Assembly: GCF_043290135.1 (NCBI RefSeq)
Contig: NC_134700.1
Coordinates: forward strand, 238,252,088 to 238,316,087
Direction of reading: 5' to 3'
DNA from: Rhipicephalus microplus
Lineage: Eukaryota > Arthropoda > Arachnida > Ixodida > Ixodidae
Length of the DNA stretch: 64,000 nt
The notes beneath the pieces are model-generated. The model saw only the letters and a list, made by a program, of their open reading frames with translations, was not told the DNA's origin and did not search any database. A program made the translations under genes and the position numbers. Below are positions 1 to 10,985 of this stretch, in pieces. How positions within the stretch are numbered: the stretch's first letter is position 1; the number at the start of each line of letters is the position of its first letter.

Positions 1-103
1 CCATTTATTCGTAAGCACCCGTATCTAGTCCTGCTTCCTGCTAGATTTTTTTTTCTGTTTTGTTTCCTCTTCGCTAAAGGAAGATAGTCTGCATTATCAG
101 GCA

Positions 104-343
104 GCCCCGCCGCGGTGGTCTAGTGGCTAAAGCATTCGGCTGCTGACCCGCAGGTCGCGGCATCGAAGCTCGGCTTCGGTGGCTGCATTTTCGATAGAGG
201 CGAAAACGCCGTACGCCCGTATGCTCAGATTTGGGCGCACGTTAAAGAACCCCAGGTGGTGGAAATTTCCGGAGCCCTCCGCTACGGCGTCTTTCATAAT
301 AATATCGTGGTTTTGGGACGTTAAACCTCACATATCAACCAAT
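104..343 (+). mobile_element. Ruka-like tRNA-derived SINE
   Basis: Head GCCCCGCCGCGGTGGTCTAGTGG contains a tRNA A-box and is followed ~40 nt later by a B-box-like stretch (slightly mutated here, gcatcgaagctcgg). The body ends with the conserved tail that reads TTTTGGGACGTTAAACCTCA and then CA/AT-rich repeats. Confidence 0.85.
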
Positions 344-979
344 GCGTTAGCAGGAATGCAGCTACAAAAACTGACAGCATGTGTGACACAAAAAGTATTA
401 TTTAAAAAAAATGATTAAAGTATCTTCTGAATATTTTAGCTTACGTTTTCAAATCACGCCTAAGTATACGGTTCTTGCCATGTCATCTCCTTTTATTTTC
501 TAAAGGAGGGCAATGGACAGGTTTGTTCTGCTCAGTAAGCCTTGGCGCACGTCTTATAGTGCACATGGTCGTTTGCAATCAAGCCGTATCACGCAATCGT
601 AACTCACGTTGAAGAGGCATGGCGTGCAAACACGCACACAAGAAAGATGACACTACAGACGCATTACCTCCTCTCTCATACGCACTTCTCTCTTGCCTCC
701 GTGTTTGCACGCATTATCTCTTTAACATGAATACCTGCGCACTAGCTTAGCTTTTTGTCATTCGAAAATTGTACATCAGTTATACATTCACGCTTCCATG
801 TCATAAATTGCCGCTCTTTGAATGCGAAAATGTAGACCGTAATGTATACCTGTTTATTTGCAAATACCCTTTTTCCTACTTTTTTTTTTCTGCCGTAATA
901 CAGTTGCAATGGCTTTGCTGTGATATATAAATAAACCTTGGGCATTACATCCGAAACGCTCGGTATGGGGCATGCCTAC
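344..979. other. Intergenic, nothing recognised
   Basis: AT-rich. Open frames here are short and show no protein family. Confidence 0.5.
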
Positions 980-1130
980 TAGGAGGCTCCGAAAATTTCA
1001 GTCACCTGCTCGAATTCTCGCACGTGCATTGGCGTCACGCAGCGCGTGGCCTCAAGCTTTTAGCCTTCTTCGAAGTCTGAACGCCGATGCCGGAATCGAA
1101 TCCGCGACCTTTAGGTTAGCAGCCGAGTAC
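980..1130 (-). mobile_element. Decayed Ruka-like SINE
   Basis: Recognisable from GGCTCCGAAAATTTCAGTCACCT and, at the tRNA-like end, GGAATCGAATCCGCGACC and GCAGCCGAGTAC. Strongly diverged. Confidence 0.6.
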
Positions 1131-2951
1131 TAAAGACTGATCCAACGTGGTGTATGCTAGTTGGAATAAGATGAAAGTTCAGCTTATCCATATTAATCAG
1201 CGCAATCTGCGGCTGGCTATTCTTTTTTTGTAGTAACTAAGTTATCTCAAAGTTGGTGTAACCCTCAGCATATTTTCCAAGAGAACATGAGTGGCAAACT
1301 CGTTTTTATGCTCATAAATGATAATATGCGGTGCAACGTAATTGCTGATGTTGGTAATTACTAGGTTATTGCTAATAACGGTTCAGCATTTTTGATCTCT
1401 CTATCAAGTAACTTACGCAACTTGGTGCACATGCAGATTACACCAATTGTCACAGGATTTATTTCTTTTAAATCTGCATAGTATACAGCAATATGCCAGG
1501 TATAAACGAATAGATACTTGACAAGAATCTTCTGCAGCAACCGAATGAAATTTCTGACAGTTATGTATTGCCCTTACCTGAGTAGATGCTCTTTGAAAAC
1601 TCACCTGAGCTTCTATGGGATCTTTCATACGTTCTATTCATATGACTATTATTCACTGTCACAATCAGATGCTTTGTTTCGCACTATTCAGCTGCCACGT
1701 TACCTGATGCAAGAAGGGTTGCAGAACAGTTGTGCAAAAGAGAATCGACTGAACTTCCTTGTATAGAAATCGTTGCCATGTGGGCAGATTCTATCCAGGC
1801 AGATTCTACTGAGTGCGGCACGTGTCGTTACAACCGTCACACAGCTGCTGTGAGCATTGCGTCCGCAACGCACGAGCTAGAGATTCTTTACTCGCCGCTG
1901 TCATCATGACACGACTAGATAGACACGTGTGATTTCTCCGGACATGACTGAAGTAGACTTGTTTATAGTAGCGAAAACCTTTCAAAGTCATCTGTCGATT
2001 TGCCCCTTTCAAGAGAAGTTCACGTGTGTATACGGGTGTTGAACCACAATGCACTTGACCAACGAGGCCCCATATTTTAGCACCGAGACTCACGAGTTTT
2101 AGTGAATAAAGACAAATGTTCTTATTTTCTGTTCCAGATGTCACCTTGAACGTCACCATTAAAAATGACTGTTTCTTCATTCTAAAAGCTTCGTAACATA
2201 TCCATAAATTCATTAGTTGGCAAACAGTATGTTATCGCTGAGCATTTAATTACTGAATTGCAATTAGGTCGATACGTTGTGCTGACGGGACAAATTTAGG
2301 AAAACTGAAATATATGGCAACAGTGTACTGCTGAAGCACTCTGATGCGTCGTTTAGTTTTATCAGGCGAAATCCGCAGAAATTCGCAGAAGCAAGTGCAT
2401 CCTTCCATTAGCCAGCCGGTTCCGCTAATGTTGTGTCACGCACTGGGATTGGCTGAAATGTTCTCTTCCAAAAAGTTTGAGATGAGGGTAAGACATTTTC
2501 GGCAATACGAACCCTCGTGTGTATGTCGTGTTTCTGCTGTGTTCAAGACGACAACAACATGCATACCTGTGTGTAAAAGAAAACTAGTCGCCAAGAACGA
2601 CAGCCATTAGCCACACTTAGAGTGTTGCGGTGATTGTTTCAAGAAAACCCTCCAAAATACTCCCTCAATATAATTGCACGTGGCGAGAATTACGGCTCTG
2701 AGCTGTTGCAAAATCGGCCCGTACATCTGCTGACTTAAAATAACGTGGCTGCCACGAGAAAGCGAACGCTAACCATCGGGGGCAGAGTGCCAAACGCTAA
2801 AGAATGGCTTGTAGCTCAAGTTTTGCGAACAGTTGAACACAAAGGATTTAATTGTTACCTCCATGAGGAAACAAAAGCGACAGAATAAGTTCTCTGTTAT
2901 ACAGGCGGAGAAGGGAGGCAATAAATAAACAAAAACACAGGTTGAAAACCG
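1131..2951. other. Intergenic, nothing recognised
   Basis: Open frames up to ~135 codons (2213-1806, minus) have no recognisable motif and no splice or start context that supports a gene. Confidence 0.45.
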
Positions 2952-3076
2952 TTCAGTAAGATGACGACGTCCCTATGGAAGTTGAAGAAATTCTGTTGAC
3001 TAGATGCCTGCAGTTTTCAGAGTAGCACCTTAGTAGCCACTTCGCATACTCTGTATTCACTCCCCCCCCCCCCCCC
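2952..3076 (+). repeat. Interspersed repeat ending in poly(C), copy 1
   Basis: Matches 4890-5011 at high identity (shared CTATGGAAGTTGAAGAAATT, AGAGTAGCACCTTAGTAGCC, ACTTCGCATACTCTGTA), each followed by a run of 14 or more C. Confidence 0.8.
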
Positions 3077-3089
3077 ACTTTCATCGGGT

Positions 3090-3376
3090 CATCATCATCA
3101 TCATCATCATCAGCCTGACTACGTCCACTGCAGGACAAAGGCCTCTCCCATGTTCCGCCAGTTAACCCGGTCCTGTGCTTGCTGCTGCCAATTTATACCC
3201 GCAAACTTCTTAATCTCATGTGCCCACCTCACCTTCTGTCTCCCCCTAACCCGCTTCCCTTCTCTGGGAATCCAGTCAGTTACCCTTAATGACCAGCGGT
3301 TATCCTGTCTACGCGCTACATGCCCTGCCCATGTTCATTTCCTCTTCTTTATTTCAACTATGACATCATAGTTGAA
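3090..3376 (-). mobile_element. RTE-like non-LTR retrotransposon 3' end with target-site duplication
   Basis: The minus strand encodes the same C-terminal block as the element at 17.3-17.9 kb (the RW..RVT.WIPREGKR region through AFVLQWT). Tail of TGA repeats (TCA repeats on plus, ~3090-3111). Flanked by the 13-bp direct repeat actttcatcgggt (3077-3089 and 3377-3389), which is its target-site duplication. Confidence 0.82.
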
Positions 3377-3907
3377 ACTTTCATCGGGTAGTGTAACAAA
3401 TTGCATGGTTAATTAGGGCGTGCCCAACTCGGCCTTCCCTCTGTATTTCTCTATCCTTTTCTCTCTCCCTCTAAGACAGAGCTAGGTTCAAGACGTAATG
3501 ATCACACATATCTAATGATACTTTCTTTGCGGTTCTTTAAAGTGAAAGAGGGTGGTGTGATCTGAAATGCACGCCATAAATCATTGAAAGAACAGCAAGC
3601 GTCCAAGCAACTACGTATATTTTAGTAATTTTTTTTTTGGAAAGGAGGTACGCGTTTTAGAACAAATATATTTTAGAAAAAATACACGCCAGTGATAATA
3701 CCATTTCATATTAAAAAGCATGGAGAGCTAAGACAGAAACTAAGACGGAAAACCGATTATTCTAACTTAAGACGTGCCCGGTTCGCTATCCTACACACGG
3801 GGAGGGTTAGCAGGTGATTACTGAATTAGTTGGAGACGTATAGAGGATGAAGTCGTCACGGTGCTAGGCTGATGACCTGAACGAAATTCGCCGGTTCCCT
3901 GTCGGCC

Positions 3908-4056
3908 GCGGTGGCAGCAGTTAAATGGTGGGAAAATGCTACACGCCTATATACGTAAATTTACGTGCACGTTATGGAACCTCGGGTGGAGGAAATTTCT
4001 GGAGCCCTCCACTACGACGCACCTGATAACCATGTCCTGGTTTCGAGTCACAATAT
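3908..4056 (+). mobile_element. Decayed Ruka-like SINE
   Basis: The conserved core GTGGAGGAAATTTCTGGAGC and the CCTCCACTACGACG block are present. The head is degraded. Followed by a TTA/GTA trinucleotide run (4064-4134). Confidence 0.6.
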
Positions 4057-4062
4057 TTTTCG

Positions 4063-4063
<1 letters not shown>

Positions 4064-4097
<34 letters not shown>

Positions 4098-4134
4098 GTA
4101 GTAGTAGTAGTAGTAGTCGTAGTTGTAGTAGAGG
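4064..4134. repeat. (TTA)n/(GTA)n trinucleotide run
   Basis: TTA repeats change to GTA repeats. Adjacent to the decayed SINE. Confidence 0.9.
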
Positions 4135-4374
4135 AAGTAGAGTTCACAAAAGAAAGTTAATTTTTTTGCAGGAGCTCGTTTCCAAGTTGGACACAAGCAA
4201 ATGAACCCAACAGCCCTTGCCAACACTCCCGTCAATTACATGTACATAAATAACCAACGTAGTGGACGAGACTTACTATAAGAAGTGTGTGCTTGATCAT
4301 GCCATCAAATTACGTTGTCTGATTAGCGACTTTTTCTTCGCCTGTACCTATGTTTACGTATTGTTTAGCAGCTT

Positions 4375-4460
4375 ATATCCTAGTGCCAGCGATTGTGTAA
4401 AGAATTTTACGGTGCAAATAAATAAATAAATAAATAAAAATAAATAAATAAATAAATAAG
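4375..4460 (+). mobile_element. Probable LINE 3' tail with (AATA)n
   Basis: A short unique stretch followed by AAATAAATAAAT repeats, the same type of tail as the CR1/Jockey-like LINE at 57840-57866. Only the 3' end is visible. Confidence 0.45.
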
Positions 4461-4639
4461 CACCTCACGTTGTACCTCAATAGGTAGAGGATTGGACACG
4501 CAACGTACTAATTCCGGACGAGAACGACGTTAATTGACATTTTGCCTATTTTCATTGCTTTCGATTTATCTCACATTATACATAAAAAAAAGATTCGCGT
4601 GGCTTCTTTCATGGAGTCTCGACTTCGCACTTGTATGGA

Positions 4640-4736
4640 TCTCTTTAAAAAGCACGTCAACTCTCTTGGTGGCCACGAGACTCTTGAAACAGAGTGTATT
4701 GACACTGAAGCAGTGTTGACGTGCCTTTTAAAAAAG
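4640..4736. repeat. Imperfect hairpin with ~22-bp stem
   Basis: Arms 4640-4661 and 4715-4736 pair (shared core CACGTCAAC / GTTGACGTG and TTTAAAA) around a 53-nt loop that contains a smaller palindrome (ggtggccac). Confidence 0.6.
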
Positions 4737-4889
4737 AATCATATATGAAGTGGCAAACCATACCTCTCTAAAATATAGTCACATGACTTTTTTTCTTAGA
4801 GTACATAATCACTACAATGCCGTAAAAAAGAAACAAAATTGCGCCTGCTATTATTTACTCTGCATTCATTTGGTTGAATTCTTGTTAGC

Positions 4890-5011
4890 TTCAGTAATAT
4901 GACGATGTACCTATGGAAGTTGAAGAAATTCTGTTGGCTAGATGTCTACACTTATCAGAGTAGCACCTTAGTAGCCACTTCGCATACTCTGTACCCCCCC
5001 CCCCCCCCCCT
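4890..5011 (+). repeat. Interspersed repeat ending in poly(C), copy 2
   Basis: Second copy of 2952-3076, in the same orientation and with the same poly(C) end. Confidence 0.8.
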
Positions 5012-6273
<1,262 letters not shown>

Positions 6274-6786
6274 ACACAATATCAATGGGAACTAATCTAC
6301 CAGACAATAATGCCAAAATGCCAAGGCAACTATAGGGAAAGGTATTAGATCGAATTGTAATGTAAATGTGAAGATAGACAAGTGGGTGAAAGGATCACTT
6401 GCCGTGGGCAGCAACTGAACCTGCGACCTTCGAATAACAACTATTGGTCAGCTGTCAGCACGTAAAAAGTTCACACACCAAACAAGCTCATAAAAGTGTG
6501 TGCTACACTCGCCGTCATGGCTACTGGGGGCGCTGACTGACACTCTCACGTTTAAATTCACATATATACCAATGAAGTGGCTGGGGGGATATTGGAAGGA
6601 CACTGGTTTGGTTCCTGGCCACGGCAAGTTATCTTATCGCCCTCGTTTCTTTCTTCACACCTACTTTACAATTCGGTCTAATAACTTACCCTACTACTCT
6701 ATACTTTCCGTGGCATTATTGTCTGTTAGATCTCATTATTATTGTGTCAAACACGGAAGAACGAGTCCCTAAGTATAAACTTCTTG

Positions 6787-6787
<1 letters not shown>

Positions 6788-6876
<89 letters not shown>
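6788..6876. repeat. (AT)n microsatellite
   Basis: About 88 bp of uninterrupted AT. Confidence 0.97.
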
Positions 6877-7510
6877 CTTCATGGCGAGTTTGACCAATTG
6901 ACCAAGATGTTTGTTTGCTCAGTTCAATGACCAATTCAACTACAAAGAGAGAGAGAGAGAGAAATAATTTAGAAAAAAAAGCAGGGAGGTGAAGCAGAAT
7001 TCTATTTGTTCCCCTGCGTTAGAGGAGTGGAAATGTAAAGAAAGCGGAGAGAAAAGTAGACACACGAAAAATAAAAAAAAGCCTACAAATCACATATGAC
7101 TTTATGGCTCATTTCGTTTACTTATTGCTTCAGATTTGTATCCTTCCATCCTTTGATGCCTTTGAGAATAACATGTTTTTATCAAGCACTCACATCTCTT
7201 TTTTTTACGGGTGCGACCTGTAATGAATATTTACAAAAAATATCTGTATTGTTCTCATTTTTCCGATGGTTCATATTGTGTGCACTGGCGAAACAATTTT
7301 GCGTATATTAGCATCCATTTTCAAGTTGAGATTGTGTCGCTTCTTTTAGCTAGCAATGACTGAAGTAGAAATGAATTAATCGGGTCATGGAGAGGATTAG
7401 TTTTCGTTTGAGATACACGCGCTGAGGTCCTAGTCTATTTAGAACACAATGAAAAAATATTAGATCACGCTTGAGCTTCACCTCAAAAGTAGAACGCGAT
7501 AACGTGGTCG

Positions 7511-8845
7511 GGCTCCGTTCTTGGGGAACACCTCAACTGTGCTGCAAAGTAACGAACTTCTGTGCATGCAACATTATCGATTTCCAGCTATTCTAGAATA
7601 CCTGCTGTAAGTAATGTTGGAGAGTGCCCACTGCGCGTCCGCAGGACCCACATGCCACACCACAGTCGTACACTTCATTGGTTTTGTCACTGATACTGAT
7701 GATGAAATATGTCCAAGAGCTTCGCAATGGGTGAGCCGTTGTTTGGGGACACCTCAACTGTGCTGCAAAGTAACGAACTTCTGTGCATGCAACGTTATCG
7801 ATTTCCAGCTATTCTAGAATACCTGCTGTAAGTAATGTTGGAGAGTGCCCACTGCGCGTCCGCAGGACCCACATGCCCTGCCACAGTCGTACACTTCGTT
7901 GGTTTTGTCACTGATACTGATGATGAAATATGTCCAAGAGCTTCGCAATGGGTGAGCCGTTCTTTGGGGACACCTCAACTGTGCTGCAAAGTAACGAACT
8001 TCTGTGCATGCAACGTTATCGATTTCCAGCTATTCTAGAATACCTGCTGTAAGTAATGTTGGAGAGTGCCCACTGCGCGTCCGCAGGACCCACATGCCCT
8101 GCCACAGTCGTACACTTCGTTGGTTTTGTAACTGATACTGATGATGAAATATTTGCAAGAGCTTCGTAATGGGTGAGCCGTTCTTTGGGGACACCTCAAC
8201 TGTGCTGCAAAGTAACGAACTTCTGTGCATGCAACATTATCGATTTCCAGCTATTCTAGAATACCTGCTTTAAGTAATGTTGGAGAGTGCCCACTGCGCG
8301 TCCGCAGGACCCACATGCCCCGCCACAGTCGTACACTTCGTTGGTTTTGTAACTGATACTGATGATGAAATATTTGCAAGAGCTTCGTAATGGGTGAGCC
8401 GTTCTTTGGGGACACCTCAACTGTGCTGCAAAGTAACGAACTTCTGTGCATGCAACGTTATCGATTTCCAGCTATTCTAGAATACCTGCTGTAAGTAATG
8501 TTGGAGAGTGCCCACTGCGCGTCCGCAGGACCCACATGCCCTGCCACAGTCGTACACTTCGTTGGTTTTGTAACTGATACTGATGATGAAATATTTGCAA
8601 GAGCTTCGTAATGGGTGAGCCGTTCTTTGGGGACACCTCAACTGTGCTGCAAAGTAACGAACTTCTGTGCATGCAACATTATCGATTTCCAGCTATTCTA
8701 GAATACCTGCTTTAAGTAATGTTGGAGAGTGCCCACTGCGCGTCCGCAGGACCCACATGCCCCGCCACAGTCGTACACTTCGTTGGTTTTGTCACTGATA
8801 CTGATGATGAAATATATCCGAGAGCTTCGTAATGGGTGAGCCTTT
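7511..8845 (+). repeat. 221-bp tandem satellite array, six copies
   Basis: A 221-bp unit recurs about six times (the string tgttggagagtgcccactgc recurs every 221 bp from ~7614). Copies share short open frames on both strands, a by-product of the repetition. The last copy ends at a SINE (8889). Confidence 0.93.
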
Positions 8846-8888
8846 ATTCTACGCTTCTGCAACGCAAGATATATATGCTTTAAAGAAA

Positions 8889-9124
8889 TTGATTCACATG
8901 TGGGGCTTAACGTCCCGAAACCACCATATGATTATGAGAGACGTCGTGGTGGAGGGCTCCGGAAATTTCGACCACCTGGTATTCTTTAACGAGCACCCAA
9001 ATCCGAGCACACGGGCCTACAACATTTGCGCCACCATCGGAAATGCAGCTGCCACAGCCGGGATTCGATCCCGCGACCTGCGGGTCAGCAGTCGAGTACC
9101 TTAGCCACTAGACCACGGCGGGGC
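8889..9124 (-). mobile_element. Ruka-like tRNA-derived SINE
   Basis: Full-length copy on the minus strand immediately after the 221-bp satellite array. B-box GGGATCGAATCCCGGC and A-box are visible in reverse complement at 9060-9124. Confidence 0.87.
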
Positions 9125-9259
9125 AAGCTTTCAAGGAGAGTCGTTTCGCTAGATGACACACATATAGCGTTTTTTTTTTGTCAAAGGGGCCCTCCCTCAA
9201 TCACTCATTGGCCAACTAATAGAAGGTTTTTTTTTCTCCTTTTCCCGAAGTAGCTTAAA

Positions 9260-9476
9260 GTGGGACAGTGACTTTGCGGCAGAAGACTTGCTTGCCACGC
9301 AGATGGCCACCTTGTTTACGGTCCCACTTCTACCAAATCCTTCTATTCTTTATTTTCTTTGCCTCTCTTGTTTTTTCAGTCACGGACAAGATGATTTTTC
9401 GCTCACAAACATCGACGCCAACGCCATTGCCGGAATATCAGCGAAACGAGCTTTTTAATGATATCACGTTAAAATA
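9260..9476 (+). repeat. Interspersed repeat, copy A (partner at 10165-10388)
   Basis: Shares with 10165-10388 the string CACGGACAAGATGA, a CGCTCACAA.CA.TGACGCC-like block and GCGAAACGAGCT near the end. In the partner a tRNA-like B-box (GGGTTCGATCCTC) precedes the shared part, suggesting a SINE family. Confidence 0.55.
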
Positions 9477-9719
9477 ATGATTGTGCTCACTAATTAACAT
9501 TTTAAATATTTATTCACGCCATACGCGAAAATTTGCAAATTTTCATTTATCACGTCATTTAGCGGCGCTGCTTTAGTATGCCAACAATTGCTTTCAGTTG
9601 AGGACAGTGAGCTAAACAAAAGTTGGTTCTGTGATCCGCTTTCGTATTGTTGTCAATAAAAAAGGAGGCATCCTTAAGCTCCACCTTTAAGAATGAAATT
9701 GGATAGTGATATGCTGTTC

Positions 9720-9885
9720 TTAGTGCCGACCACTTTGTGCATACTTTTTATTATATGATGTCACTCGAGCAGTTTAAATTTTGAATTACCACAATGAAAT
9801 CAATAAAATTGAAAGCGGCGTGCGTCAGTGAAGCTTTCACATAAGGCTGCATTTTGTGTAGTGGGTAGCATGCTGTAAAGTACGA
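9720..9885 (+). repeat. Interspersed repeat related to 54853-55015
   Basis: Shares with 54853-55015 the blocks GCATACTTTTTATT.TATGA, AAATT...AAAGTTGAAAG-like text, GTCAGTGA.GCTTTCA and GGTAGCATGCT. Confidence 0.65.
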
Positions 9886-10164
9886 GTATGTATGCCCGTG
9901 AAATGTTTTCCAACCAGCAGTGTAACCACTGAATTGTCTTATAGGAATACGTCCAGTAACGTGTGTGACCAGCTTTAAACCACGAAGTCGGTTTGATAAT
10001 TACATGTTCTGGCACCAGATGGCAATGTACGCTTGCACCGCGTAATTAATGCGATATTACGTGCATTATTAGGAAACCTGTATACAGGGCGCTTTAAAGC
10101 ATGAAAGTGATTTTCACTGCATTTCCAAGCATAGAAAGTTATTTTCACGGTATTACCAAGCAGC

Positions 10165-10388
10165 CGCGTGACCGTGTGCCAGAACACATGTTTGCCACGC
10201 AAGTAGCCTGGGTTCGATCCTCACTCGGACCTAGAAATTGTTATTATTCATTTTATTTGCATCTTTCTCCATTTATCAGTGACGGACAAGATGAAGATTT
10301 TACGCTCACAATCAATGACGCCCATGACGACGCTGACAGTGACACCGGAATTCATGCGAAACGAGCTGTTTAACGCTATCGCGTTAGG
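10165..10388 (+). repeat. Interspersed repeat, copy B with tRNA-like B-box
   Basis: Contains CTGGGTTCGATCCTCACTCG (tRNA-like B-box), then the shared block ending GCGAAACGAGCTGTTTAACG. Partner of 9260-9476. Confidence 0.55.
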
Positions 10389-10407
10389 AGTACACTGGTC
10401 ACTTTGG

Positions 10408-10570
10408 TACGCAATCGATGGCGCAATCACAATGGAGATACGTCGCATAAAAACGAGTGCCGCTTTCTTTATTAGTATCTTTAACTTCTCAGGGTGATAC
10501 GCCGAGTGACGCTTCTATTGAGTATACCATACTGGTAGAAATGTAGAAACAAAATCGATGCACCACGTGT
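10408..10570 (+). repeat. Direct repeat unit 1 of a dispersed pair
   Basis: About 160 bp that recurs 414 bp downstream at 10822-10985. Both contain GATGGCGCA.TCACAA, ACGTCGCATAAAAA and ACTGGTAGAAATGTA in the same order. Confidence 0.75.
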
Positions 10571-10821
10571 TGTTGTGTAGGTTAGTATACGTTGACAAGG
10601 ACGTACTATGTAAGTACGGGTGTCCTGGCGGCAGTTACGCTACGTTTATTGATAATTCAGATGAAATGTCTTCAGTATTGATATACCGCTATAGTTGCTT
10701 TGCACAAAACATCCGCAAAGTGTGAACAACACGAAGTTCTAGAGATTCACGCTGCATTCATCCTGTAGAGGATGCAAGATGATTGAATAACCACGAACAA
10801 AATGTATTCAGAGGTCATCTT

Positions 10822-10985
10822 CGTAAGCAATTGATGGCGCAGTCACAACGGGGACACGTCGCATAAAAATAAGTGCCGCGTTATTTTTAGTATTTTTTTA
10901 ACTTCTCAAGGGGACACGTCAAGTGACGTTTCTATTGAATATACCTAACTGGTAGAAATGTAAAAAAAAATAGATGCATCACGTG
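10822..10985 (+). repeat. Direct repeat unit 2 of a dispersed pair
   Basis: Second copy of the unit at 10408-10570, roughly 85% alike by eye. Confidence 0.75.

Noticed and set aside
3936..4204. Open frames with poly-Leu/Val/Ile/Ser runs
   Set aside because: Translation of the TTA/GTA trinucleotide run, not a gene.
7614..8672. Repeated 66-67 codon open frames on both strands in the satellite
   Set aside because: They recur only because the 221-bp unit recurs. They have no protein features and different strands are equally open.
8889..9124. Protein-like open frames over SINE copies (WGLTSQNHHMIMRDAVVEGSG...)
   Set aside because: The same peptide appears at every SINE copy because it is the translation of the repeat. 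No evidence that it is expressed as protein.
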